From NCBI GenBank assembly GCA_038049695.1, contig CP142452.1, positions 70,437,501-70,501,500 of the forward strand: a stretch of 64,000 nt of DNA. The letters are read 5' to 3'. Under the pieces are notes generated by a model. It worked only from the letters and a program-made list of their open reading frames with translations, did no database searches and was not told the DNA's origin. The translations under genes were made by a program, and so were the position numbers. This document shows positions 33,931 to 43,904 of the stretch, in pieces. Position 1 is the stretch's first letter; every line of letters begins with the position of its first letter. The DNA is from Cinnamomum chago. Its lineage: Eukaryota > Streptophyta > Magnoliopsida > Laurales > Lauraceae.

Positions 33931-35237
33931 CCACGAGATGATTCACCTCGCCTAGACCTGTTGATTTCCTCAGCGTTCATATATTTTTGAGCTTTTGCTA
34001 ATAGTTCTGGCATGCTCTTTGGTGGTCGCTTCATAACTGAAAAGAGGAATCTGGATGAACGGAGGCCTCCCAGAAAGGCGGTCAAGGCGACTTTGTCATT
34101 GGGCTCCTCGACTTGGAGGACCTCCTCGTTAAAACGAGTGAGGTAACTCCTCAGACTCTCATCTCGGTCCTGTTTTATGCTGAGCAGGTGGGCGGCAGGC
34201 TTCTGGGGGCGGCGTCCTCCAATGAAGTGCGACACGAAGGACTTGCTTAGCTCTGCAAAGGTGGAGATGGAGGCTGGGGTCAGACTGGAGAACCATTGCC
34301 GTGCGGAGCCCTTTAGGGTGGTTGGAAATGCTCTACACATGATCTCATCAGAGATGTTGTGGAGTTGCATTAGAGTTTTATAAGTTTCCAAGTGATCCAG
34401 CGGGTCCTTGGTTCCATCAAAGGTCTCCATGGTCGGCATTTTGAATTTTTTGGGGAGTGGGTAGTTCGCCACGGAGGGTTTGAACGGTGTGTCCGTTCGT
34501 TGCACCAGGTAGTCAATGGATTCTGGTACCTGTGCCTTTATGGCATTGAAGACCTTGCCAATCTGATTTTGCATCTTTTTGAACTTCTCATCCCAAAGGT
34601 TGGGAGCTTCTCTGGATTGACCTTGGAACTGGCTCTCGTCTTCCAAGCTGTAATTTCCACTTCCCATCTCCTGGAAATTAGGATCCTCATGATTGGAAGC
34701 AGAGGGAGGAGGTGGAAGTACACCGCGATTCGACCCGCCCGGGGGAGGGGGTACGTCGAGATGAGCGCGGCCTTCAGGATCAACCAGTAGTCTTCCGTGT
34801 GGGACGACCAGCGGAGCTCCAGCAGATGTCCCATGGGCGTGGGCATCATGATGACGGGCGCCCAGGGCGCCATGAGGATGGGCGCCCTGGGTCTGGGCGC
34901 CCGGGGGTTGGGCGCCCAGGTGATGGCGGCCTCGGTTGGCGCCTCGGCCCCGGGCACCGTGTGGACGGGCGCCCGGGTGAGGTGCCCCTCTGCGTGGAGC
35001 TACCAGTTGCTCCGAGAGTGGTGCTTCTTGCGGTCCTGCACCCAGCGCTCCTCCCTGACTCGCCAGCATGAGCTGCAGTATTTGTTGGTTTTGAGTTACC
35101 AACTGCTGCATGGTCTCCAGCATCTGCTGGGGAGAGGGAGCGGGAGCATTCGGTGCAGGATTGGTCGGTGGAGGATTACCCTCGCCCTCGCGCGAGGGGT
35201 TACCATCTTGTCGCCTTGTTGACCTGGTGATCGGCAT
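33912..35237 (-). CDS. Gag protein of the gag-only element
   Basis: About 440 residues from the likely start MPITRSTRRQDG; an upstream in-frame ATG at 35,285 lies in the primer-site region and is less likely. The N-terminal part is disordered, with a Gln-rich coiled coil (MLETMQQLVTQNQQILQLML). A His/Pro/Ala/Gly-rich stretch is encoded by the same GGGCGCCC motif seen in the interior (34,857-34,985). Then comes the retrotransposon gag domain (Retrotrans_gag): FDGTKDPLDHLETY, AFPTTLKGSARQWFSSL, ESLRSYLTRFNEEVL. A zinc knuckle is not seen. It would form the particle shell around the element RNA. The frame looks open along its length. Confidence 0.85.
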   Translation of the reverse strand: MPITRSTRRQDGNPSREGEGNPPPTNPAPNAPAPSPQQMLETMQQLVTQNQQILQLMLASQGGALGAGPQEAPLSEQLVAPRRGAPHPGARPHGARGRGANRGRHHLGAQPPGAQTQGAHPHGALGARHHDAHAHGTSAGAPLVVPHGRLLVDPEGRAHLDVPPPPGGSNRGVLPPPPSASNHEDPNFQEMGSGNYSLEDESQFQGQSREAPNLWDEKFKKMQNQIGKVFNAIKAQVPESIDYLVQRTDTPFKPSVANYPLPKKFKMPTMETFDGTKDPLDHLETYKTLMQLHNISDEIMCRAFPTTLKGSARQWFSSLTPASISTFAELSKSFVSHFIGGRRPQKPAAHLLSIKQDRDESLRSYLTRFNEEVLQVEEPNDKVALTAFLGGLRSSRFLFSVMKRPPKSMPELLAKAQKYMNAEEINRSRRGESSRGLPKKA

Positions 35238-35268
35238 GGCTTTTTGAAAAAAGGGAATTCTTTTCGTC

Positions 35269-35284
35269 CCCACAGACGGCGCCA
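35269..35284 (-). promoter_or_regulatory. Primer-binding site of gag-only element
   Basis: On the minus strand TGGCGCCGTCTGTGGG starts three bases inside the 5' LTR, identical over 16 bases to the site of gypsy element 1. Confidence 0.78.
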
Positions 35285-35287
35285 AAC

Positions 35288-35844
35288 TGATGATGCCAAA
35301 AAGTGGTTTCGGGCACCACCGGTCAAGTGATATGTAATTAATGTAAAACTTAATGGAGAGAGAGAGAAAGAGAGAAGGGATTTATAGTGGTTCGGTCTGG
35401 ATGACCTACGTCCACTTCAAGTGATTGCTTTATTGCTCTGAGGAGGAGATTACAAAGTAGTCAGATACAATAAAATAATGATGTGTAGAATTCGAGAGAT
35501 CTCTTTTCCTTTGCTAGGACTCCTCCTTTTATACTCTTTCTCCAACGGATGGGGAGATTCTCCAGGGATCTCCAATGATGTACGCTCCAGTCTAGTGGAG
35601 TCTTCCGAACTCTCCTCAACAGATGAGCAGATAAGATTTCCTCCGCGGGAATTGGTAAAAGCAGGTAGGTGAAACGACATGATGACTTCTTCCTTCAGTG
35701 GATCCAGACCCGGCCCTTAACGAGTAGATGACGACCCGGGCTCACAATGGACTAAGGTCAGTTTGACCTGACCAGTTATCGTGGACCGGGCCACTTGGGC
35801 CTAATCTGCCACTACGGACCGAGTCATTTGGGCCTGACCCATCA
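35288..35844 (-). repeat. 5' LTR of gag-only element
   Basis: 557 bases, one difference from 29,950-30,506. A TATAAAAGG box on the minus strand at 35,525-35,533 is the likely promoter. The target duplication ATTTC follows. Confidence 0.95.
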
Positions 35845-36048
35845 ATTTCAGTGCATTCTTGTAACCCACTGGCCTTTAAAAGAGGTTTCATACTTGCAAC
35901 AACAAACCTACATCATTACGAAAAGAACAAATTTTGAGATGGATGAAAGTTCAAAACTTTTTAATAAGTGGAAAACATGCCTATTATTTTGGCTAATTAT
36001 CAAATCCAATTGGGCCCATCATCCAATGTTCTAGCCAACACGTTTTTT

Positions 36049-36699
36049 AGTTAAGGCCCATAACAAATGGGCTTAGCAACGGCCTATTTTTAGTGTCACA
36101 GCCTACAAATGTGTGGCACCCAGCCCCAATATTTTAATTAATTAAACCGAAGCAGTGGCGATTAGAGTGGTCTAATTGTGACGTATTAAATGTATTTTAT
36201 TCTTTTTTTTTTTAAAGAAGACCTCGTGTCAAAAGATATGAGAATGACTTGTACATATTATTTATTGGGATTTATTCGGGTGAGAACATTTTATGAGGAC
36301 TTTCCGTGAGAAATTTCTGTAGGGCCCGCCTGGGGATAGGACAGGGGAATAGAAAGATCGATATGGGACCACCCCAAATATCAAGTTTGACCCCAATTCC
36401 ATGCCCCCAACCCTTTCATTCACAGCTCACAAGTTTAACGGCTCCATATTAAAAAATAATTAAAAAAAATAAAATCATCCATACAATGGTCCAGTTCATT
36501 CAGATGGGTGCCAAACCTCAAGATCAATGACCATCAAGGGTTCTGAGTGAAGTTTGGATTGGTTGCTAGGTGGGCCCACCATTAATTCCTTTAAAAGTCA
36601 CATTGAGAACTAGTTCTAACTTTAATATTTTCCTTAATTTAAATAGATATGCGGGATAATACCAAAAATAAAAATAAGAAAATCTTCAAATATTTGAAA
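36049..36699 (+). repeat. Interspersed repeat R1, copy b
   Basis: Same landmarks as 26,443-27,210. Its continuation is interrupted at 36,700 by the Mutator-like element. Confidence 0.75.
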
Positions 36700-37600
36700 G
36701 GGAAAACTACCGGAAAAATCCCCGTAGAAACCCATAAGACCGACGAGGACCTAGTAGCATGTTTAAGACAGGAGGGGTCCTCAAGTTCATTTTCAATCTT
36801 TTTTTCTATCATTTTGCGATATGGTCGATATCCACCATTTTGTAGTGTTCAGCAAATAAGACAGTTACATGTTGGAGAAAATCTGACCGATAGATTAGTC
36901 GATATCGACTATTAGAAGAAAGTAGTAATTGTCGATATCGACCATTTTGTCGTATTCAACAAATAAGACAGTTATGGGTTAAGAAAAATCTGACCGACAA
37001 ATTGATCAATATCGACCATTAGAGCTAAATAGTGATGGTCGATATCAACCATTAGAGCTAAGAAGAAGAAAAAAACACTCTTCTCTCTTTCGCAGGCGAG
37101 CGAAAAGAACGCAGATCAGATGTTCGATAAAATAACTGAAAGAGTACCAGGAGTGAGAGGGCAGTGGGTGTATGGGGCTGTGTAGTATGCGCGCAAGTGG
37201 GGTGTGAGTGCAAGGAGGTAACTCGAGTGGGCAGTGAGTGCAGGTGGGTGTCGTGGTGTTACAAACGTGGTGCTGCTGTAAGTGTGGTCGCAAAGTGGTG
37301 GGCAATGCAATAAAGGTGGCCACGCTGGTGTTGAGAAGGAGAATGGAGGAAATGAGAGTAGGTGCGGTAGTGGAGTGAAAGTGGTGCAGGCACAGTGGCA
37401 ACGCGTCAATGACTGCAGGGGGAGAAGGGAGGAAGGAAGAAGAGATTGACAGGGAGAATGAATAGAAAAGAAAATGAAAAAGGATGAAGGAGATGGCCGA
37501 GCGTGCATTGCAGTGGTGCAGGCGCAGTGCGGGAATAGGAAGTGCAATGCCGATGGGTGCTGTGAAGGAGAAGGGAGAACGAAGGAAAATGTTTCATATA
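36700..37600 (+). mobile_element. Mutator-like non-autonomous element, one end missing
   Basis: Begins GGGAAAACTACCGGAAAAAT and continues through ACCGACGAGGACCTAGTAGC. It is homologous over about 900 bases to 45,064-46,082 in inverted orientation. Near its left part lie several GTCGATATCGACC-type palindromes. The right end expected from the other copy is absent, replaced by the second unit of the tandem duplication at 37,614. A minus-strand open frame of about 170 residues (37,116-37,631) lies in a region also open in the other copy. Confidence 0.65.
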
Positions 37601-37734
37601 TTGAAGAATATTTCTTTAAAAGAGGTTTCATACTTGCAACAATAAACCTACAACATTACAAAAAGAACAAAAATTGAGAAGGATGAAAGTTCAAAACTTT
37701 TTAATAAGTGGAAAACATGCCTATTATTTTTAGT

Positions 37735-38180
37735 ATCACAGCCTACAAATGTGTGGCACCCAGCCCCAATATTTTAATTAATTAAACTGAGGCAATGGCA
37801 CTTAGAGTGGTCTAATTGTGACGTATTAAATGTATTTTAGTCTTTTTTTTAAAGAAGACCTTGTGTCAAAAGATATGAGAATGACCTGAAGTTGGATTCA
37901 ATAGATGAGAGTATGGGCCTTATCTAATTGTACATATTATTTATTTGGATTTATTCGGGTGAGAACATTTTATGAGGACTTTTTGTAGGGCCAGCCTGGG
38001 GATGGGACAGGGGATAAAAAGATTCATATGGGACCACCCCAAATATCAATTTTGACCCCAATCCCATACCCCCAACCCTTTCATCCATATCCCACAAGTT
38101 TAACGGCTTCATATTAAAAAAAAAAAATCAAATCCTTCATCCAACAATCCAATCCATTAAGATGGGTGCCAAACCTCGAG
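37735..38180 (+). repeat. Interspersed repeat R1, copy c
   Basis: From CAGCCTACAAATGTGTGGC to GGGTGCCAAACCTCGAG, then cut by the copia fragment. Confidence 0.72.
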
Positions 38181-38884
38181 GCCATGTTGCATCTCGCTGC
38201 TTCTACAGGTATTCCGCTTCTCGCAACAGTCAGCCTCAAGCACACTTCTCTGGCAATCAGCCCCACTTTGCGGGCCTTCATTTCCAACCGCCAGCACCAA
38301 ATATGTATGGGCCACCTTCATTTTATGGCACTGCTCCGTCGTAGTGGATTCCTGACAGTGGAGCGACGAGTCACATGACATATGATCCAACGCTCATTCA
38401 TCATCCTCAACCTTACTCTGGCTCGGATCAAGTATTTATCGGTGACGGTAAGTCTCTACCCATTACTAAAATTTGTCATTCTTCTTTCTCTAACAATTTC
38501 TCTCTGAACAACATTCTTCTTGTTCGTTCTCTCACTAAAAATTTACTTTCCATTACTCAATTTACCAAAGATAACAAATGCTCATTCAATTTTTTTTCCT
38601 TGGGGCTATGTTGTGAAGGACCTACAAACGGGGACAACACTTCTGTTGGGCCACGTTGAAGGCAACTTATATCCACACTTTTTTTCCATCTTCCTCTCCA
38701 AATGCAGCTTTCGTCAGTTCTCGAGCTAGTCCAGATCTTTGGCATTGCCGGTTGGGTCATCCTTCTCGTCAAGTTTTATCTTCTGTAAATTCTAAGCATT
38801 TGCTTGAACTTTTTGATTTGCTTTCTGTTAATGAAGTATGTGACGCCTGTCATATGGGTAAAAGTCACAAGTTACCATCCCATT
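38180..38884 (+). mobile_element. Copia fragment (zinc knuckle to GAG-pre-integrase)
   Basis: A piece of a second, unrelated copia element without LTRs. Recognisable are the end of a zinc knuckle (GHVASRC), the protease active site (WIPDSGATSHMT) and the GAG-pre-integrase finger (LWHCRLGHPS, CDACHMGKSHKLP). It is cut at both ends, on the left by the R1c boundary and on the right at the start of copy B, and is broken in a few places. Old fossil. Confidence 0.8.
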
Positions 38885-39737
38885 CAATGCAGAATTAAGG
38901 TAATCAGTGCAAATGATCATATGGACATACCTTTCAATATGAGGCCAACTGGCTTAAATTCTGTACACAGAACAGGCATAAAAGTTGAATAAAAAGGGTC
39001 AGAGTAATGGAAGAAGCAGTGCCAAGGGGGTTTTCCTCTTTTTTTTTTTTTTTTTTTGTCCCTAATGGACCTTGGGACCCATAGGCCCTGCCCACAGTGG
39101 ACAGGGTGGGTAATCTGGAAATAAACCTAAACTACCTTTACCTTTTCCATTGTGCACTAGCCTCCTCTATAGCATATTGGGACAACTGGGTGGTTCTTTA
39201 TGAGCTAGCATCGCATTCTTTCTTCTCACTACAACACTATGTAGCCCTGCCAACACTGAATGTATTAGTGTACTCGATAAAAAAAAAAGATTAATGTTTT
39301 CCAGCTCCCCTGGAATTTCTCGTGGCTGGCAAACTGAGCTGTTCGGAGCGAGTAACTGGTCAAATCGTTGTGCTTGTATCAGGGTGTTTACACACCTTGA
39401 TAAAAACTTCCAATATTGCAACTCTGCAGGTGTTAGTGTTTGCACACATCGATAAAAAATAAAAAAGATTAATGCTTTCAAGCAGCCCCTGGAATTTCTC
39501 GTGGCTGGCAAATTGAGCTGCTTGATGGTCAAATGCTTGTATCAGGTTGCATTTGAAGCTCATTGTCGATGATATGTTTTTAATTCCTTCCAAGTTCCAC
39601 CAATCAATAATATATGGCATGTAGAGCTATATTTTCCTATTTACTGTTCTTTTTCTAGAGTTCTAAATGCAATTTAAAAGTTCACATAATATTCTTGCTT
39701 ATCATGAGGTGATTATTCAATTGGGACGATTCTACAG

Positions 39738-39882
39738 TATGAAGCTGGCCATTTTCTAATTGCCTACTTGCTTGGAGTTCTTCCAAGGGGATATACATTG
39801 TCAAGCTTGCAAGTTTTGAAAGGAAGGGTCCCTCAATGTGCAAGCCGGGACAGCATTTGTGGATTTTGAGTTCCTTGAGGAA
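39738..39882 (+). pseudogene. Host metallopeptidase-like gene, zinc-motif exon (copy B)
   Basis: Acceptor TTCTACAG, donor GTAAGTG. It encodes YEAGHFLIAYLLGVLPRGYT, so the first histidine of the HEAGH zinc motif is Tyr (TAT for CAT). It is 145 bases against 147 in copy A. The missing two bases, after LQVLK, shift the frame. The zinc-motif exon is therefore disabled in both copies at this locus. A functional gene, if the plant needs one, should lie elsewhere. Confidence 0.8.
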
Positions 39883-40114
39883 GTAAGTGAATACCTGTTC
39901 TTCTTAAGCTTGCAGAAAATCCCATGCTGTGCACAGGTGTCCAATAAAATTTCCAAGAGTAGTTAGATTTGTAACATAATTTTAAAAAAAATTATTTAAA
40001 TTACACATGCATAAGATGAGAAGTTTTTCCAGTTAGGTAGGTAAGAAACGGTACATACTGATTCGATATTTGGATTGTATTACGGCATGCCTAATTGAGA
40101 ATTCCAAGCCAAGC

Positions 40115-40192
<78 letters not shown>

Positions 40193-41610
40193 CCATTAGT
40201 GAGGCACACCTCTGAAACCAAATTGCTCAAAATAACAGTCCCACACGGTGTGGGCCTAATTTTACTTCCATGTCAAATTGATTACATCTTGAGCCCATTG
40301 TTATAAATCCATCAGTGGGTGCCTAATGAAATTCAAGGCACCCAACTTACTATTTCACCGTGTTAGAGCTGGGCCAAATTTTACTCGAATTGAAGTTATT
40401 CTATCAATTTGATTGATCGGATGTGTTTAGACATAATCAACCTCATGATTAGTGTAACCCAAATCATGTGAAATACATCCAGATCCAATACAAGGTGAGA
40501 CTATTTATTCTGAGTGGTTTGAATTTCATTGGTGGGCTTGTATGATAGTCTCACAATATTCTTTGAAGTGTGCTCTTGGAGACTCTGGATTTGTCGAGAT
40601 GCAATCTGTGAATATGTCTTTTGTGCAAAGAGAGGGAGATTGGGGGAGTTAGGTGAGTGAGCACCCTACGAGACATAGCAAAAATTCGGAAAAATTCAAA
40701 CCAAAAGAAAGAAAATAAGGGAAAGGCGTATAGCTTTGAAGAAGAGGATAATTGTCGAATTGTTTGTTTGTTTTTTTTTTTTTATTATTATTTTTTTATA
40801 GTTAATGATTTTATCTATAGTATTAAAGAAACTATTACTCCTTTTCTTTGGGGTTGCTTGTTAGCTCCCATTTCCGTATGTAATTGTTACATGTGTAACA
40901 TTTATGCATTCTTTTTTTTTTTCGTTCATTTACACATCACATGTTGAGACGTATGAAAATAGTGTGTAATTGACGTCATTTTCATGTGCAAATTTTCACA
41001 CTTGAAAAGGTATAAAACCATTACACAACCCTTTGGTTAGAGGACACTAGGGATCAGGTTGTAGTATCAAATTCCTTCACCACCTTCTGATTTTCTACTC
41101 CTGTAGGCCCCAAATTAAGTTAAATCAAAATCATTTAGTAAAGTTTTTTTGCCTTGCACGCTTGATTGGAAAATGAGATCTATATGCAAATGTTACATGT
41201 GAAACACCCAATGTTTGTGAAATCCATGATGACAATTAGTGCCACATTATCATAGTTCTCATATATCAAATCTTCACTACCAATGTTGATGCAAATGAAA
41301 TTATTTCAAAGAAGTCAAAGGTATTAGCCACGGGTAATGGTTTGCAACCATGGCTGTTCATGTAATGTTAACCTTCACAAATTGCAATATTTAAGGGACT
41401 TTGAATAATGGGCAAATCAAATTTTAATGTGATGTTATGTAATGCAACCTAAGGATTTGGTTCAGGATAGTTCAGAGTTGAGAAACAGAATTCATATAGC
41501 CCACAACAACACCGTTGGGACAAGGCATTGATGATGATGTAATGAGACAGTTCTACTGTTTTTCCATTGGAGTTGCTATATTATCTTATACCTACTTTTA
41601 TATCATGCAG
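39883..41610 (+). other. Intron of host gene, copy B side
   Basis: Starts GTAAGTG and ends TATCATGCAG. It includes the rest of the duplicated block to 41,085 and a (CT)n-(AT)n microsatellite. No other feature is seen. Confidence 0.6.
40116..40188. repeat. (CT)n-(AT)n microsatellite
   Basis: A CT run to 40,141 followed by AT dinucleotides to about 40,187. Copy A has only a short CT run at the same place (23,898-23,915), so the tract expanded after duplication or shrank in copy A. Confidence 0.9.
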
Positions 41611-41637
41611 GTCAGTATGGGAAGAGTATCTTCTCAG
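41611..41637 (+). CDS. Host metallopeptidase-like gene, 27-base exon
   Basis: Encodes VSMGRVSSQ between the acceptor ATCATGCAG and donor GTATTG. It joins in phase 0 after FEFLEE and before MLNRFSC. In the family this position reads like EEV-N/S-x-GKVSAT followed by the same MLNRFSCIALAG, so this microexon fits. No disabling change is seen. Confidence 0.65.
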
Positions 41638-43726
41638 GTATTGAAAGAAGAACTTTCTTTCTTTTAGCAGATTTATGAGTCTTGAATGATTGCATAAGTT
41701 AATATGATAAGGTTGTTGTTCTTTCCTCCCTTTTGATATTAAGTGATCTGGGAGTACTACAAAATTTTGTTCTACTCGTACGCATGATATCTCGTTTATC
41801 TCTCTCTCTCTCTCTCTCTCTCTCGGGGGTGCGTGCATGTGTGTTTTTGAGGTAGTTATGCATATGTTACCTCACTTGAATAGCTGTTTCTTACATTCAG
41901 TTAAATGGATTCTTCTACTTCATCACCTGACTGCATCATGGCTCCTTCCTCTTGTATTTTACCTTGTTTTAGTAGAGGTTTTCTAATGTGACACGGTGAT
42001 GCAGGCTCTAGGATTAGGGCTTGCATCACAGGTGTCGACGCACAATGAAGGTGCCAAAGTATGGGTTTGCAGATACTATGATTGGTCTCCCTAGAGTTAA
42101 TATATGAGGACACACCTCAAAAGGGATAAAACCCAATTCTATAAATCAACTCTTTGAGAATTTCATATTTACAATGCCATATAAATAAGAAGAAAAAACT
42201 TAGTGGCTAAGAAATCTAATCAAACTACGGAAGTGAATAAAATCAATTTAGGAAATAAGAAATCTAATCTTAATTACTACTCATTAATAAAATTAGAAAC
42301 CCAATGGCAAATAATTAGGAAAATAAAATTAATTCTAAAATATCTTGCACATGAGATCATGGGTCTATTCCACAGTTTAAAAAATCGGCCGAGTTTGAGT
42401 CAACTTGGACTCGGCCATCACCGAGTAGGGTCACAGTGAGTCGGACTCGGTCAGACACTTGTATTTAACTTGGTGGAAAATTGAAAAATTGAAAAAATGA
42501 AACAAAGTGGTTGTCTTGTAAAAGTGCTTTAAATAGAGGGAGGGGGAGAGATAATGCAGTATAATCAAAGGAGAAAGGTTTGAACCGGATCCCCTGTTTG
42601 GTCCAAACAGGGCCCTCCACGTGGGGGGGCGGAGGGGGGCGGAGGAAAGAAAAAGTCAGGCTCTCTTCCTCCGCCCCCCATGTGGAGGGCCATGTTTGGT
42701 CCAAACAAGTGTGCAGTGCACAGAAAACAGCTGTTGCTCTGCTGACTGCTGTACTGCTGCCAGGCTTGATTCTTGGATTGTTATGTCATGCCAGCTCCAA
42801 ACGTGAAAAATGCCTTGAAGCCTTACTGGCCACAGATCTGATGCATATAATTACCTTCTTGACTCTACATTTATTTTGGTAATGCTCTTCAAATTTTTTT
42901 TTCATGAATTTCAACACTTGTGTACGGTTAGGTTTTTTTTTTTTTTCGAAAGGTGCTCCATGATAGTGGGACCATTGTGTCAATGGCTTGGATGACTGAA
43001 AGTGTAGGACCCACTTGCATGCATTAGTATGACGACTGAGGAGTGAAATGTTATTTTGTTGCAGAGAATCTTGTTAGTTGTTACATCTCAGTGCCATCTC
43101 TGTTACTACAATAAATTCCCTCGTCTCAAAAATTGAATCATGCCACCACTTGTTTTGCAGTTTTTTAAAGTGAAAAATGGATTTATGAAATGGGTAGCAG
43201 GTCAGGCAAGTCTTTTGCAATAATACCCTTTCCACTCCATATTTTCCAGCTCGTGATTCAATTCTTCAATTTTGTACTTCCATAGTTTGGATAAGGGTAT
43301 GATGATGATGAATTGATGATTTTACTTTTGTTCATAGTTGTGTATGTTGTTGCCCGTGTTCGTTCTTTATGCATCTCTTAGGCCTTGTTCGCTTCATGTA
43401 ATTGAATACCTATGATTGCTAGTGGTGAAAAAAGAATTAATATCCTGAAATGACCATCAAATAACCTCTCATTAAATGAAAAATTGGAAATGAGTACCCA
43501 GCCATCAGACGAGTAAGTCAACACCTAAGAAAGTCAAGGTCCCATCTCCATCTCATATCCTTCACCTCTCTTTAATATTCCTTCAGTGGAGCACATTTCA
43601 TCATGAAATCCAATGTATTTAAAATTTTTTAATGTATTTTATGCAAACAAACAGTCCTTTTTTTCATGTATATGAGAATCTGATGATGATGATGATGACA
43701 ATGCCCTTCATCTGTACTTCTCACAG
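41638..43726 (+). other. Intron of host gene
   Basis: Holds a CT microsatellite at 41,797-41,825, an inverted repeat at 42,595-42,707 and AT-rich DNA. A stretch GCCGAGTTTGAGTC near 42,390-42,450, with several ACTCGG repeats, is unassigned. It ends CTTCTCACAG. Confidence 0.55.
42595..42707. repeat. Short hairpin element in intron
   Basis: Arms of about 42-50 bases: TGTTTGGTCCAAACAGGGCC with GGAGGGCCATGTTTGGTCCA, including CCTCCACGTGGGGGG paired with CCCCCCATGTGG. The loop is about 20 bases. The termini TGTTTGGTCCAAACA are themselves palindromic. MITE-like, with no clear target duplication. Confidence 0.6.
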
Positions 43727-43822
43727 ATGTTGAACAGATTCTCATGTATAGCGCTCGCTGGAGTTGCAACAGAGTACCTTTCATTTGGATGTGCTGAAGG
43801 TGGCCTTGGCAATATCAACCAG
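43727..43822 (+). CDS. Host metallopeptidase-like gene, penultimate exon
   Basis: 32 codons, MLNRFSCIALAGVATEYLSF to GNINQ, between CTTCTCACAG and GTTTTCG. It contains the conserved ALAGVATEYL segment of the peptidase-M41-like C-terminal domain of FtsH-related chloroplast proteins. Open and in frame. The donor GTTTTC is weaker than consensus but GT-AG holds. Confidence 0.8.
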
Positions 43823-43904
43823 GTTTTCGCTTTGAACTTCGGCTATTTCCAACTCTATGAAGTAATTGATCACGTTGACTGTTACATTCTTGACTGTGGA
43901 ACAG

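Larger units (their letters stand above)
29950..35844 (-). mobile_element. Gag-only LTR element (TR-GAG type), very young
   Basis: 557-base LTRs (TGATGATGCC to ACCCATCA) differ at one position. The target duplication is ATTTC (29,945-29,949 and 35,845-35,849). In element (minus) orientation: 5' LTR, primer-binding site TGGCGCCGTCTGTGGG, gag, a 77-base tandem array, a long GC-rich stretch, a polypurine tract (TTGAGGGGCAAA), 3' LTR. Gag is present but protease, reverse transcriptase, RNase H and integrase are absent. Such terminal-repeat elements with only a gag domain are known in plants and depend on a partner's enzymes. The gag type and primer site point to a Tat-lineage gypsy partner. LTRs and target site look whole. 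Confidence 0.88.
35874..38180 (+). repeat. Tandem duplication, offset 1,740 bases
   Basis: CTTTAAAAGAGGTTTCATAC starts at 35,874 and again at 37,614. About 115 bases then match in both. In the second unit roughly 110 bases are missing between two copies of CCTATT, after which R1 sequence follows in both. The first unit contains R1b and the Mutator-like element; the second contains R1c, which stops at the copia fragment. Confidence 0.75.
38885..41085 (+). repeat. Duplicated host block, copy B (both LTR sites empty)
   Basis: Collinear with copy A. Near 39,385 GGGTGTTTACACACC is the site where copy A has gypsy element 1. At 39,776-39,784 TTCTTCCAAGG is the site where copy A has the copia element. 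Differences are small indels, substitutions and a larger CT/AT microsatellite (40,116-40,188). Unlike copy A, this copy is followed by the remaining exons of the host gene. Confidence 0.85.

Noticed and set aside
33342-33990. Repetitive open frames (AAKLEIGCLFENSAEVGQ and its antisense)
   Set aside because: Encoded by the 77-base tandem array. Unit length near a multiple of 3 keeps frames open by chance.
41901-42113. A 70-residue minus-strand open frame in the host intron
   Set aside because: No recognised motif, no splice context, and it lies in intron sequence of the opposite-strand gene.
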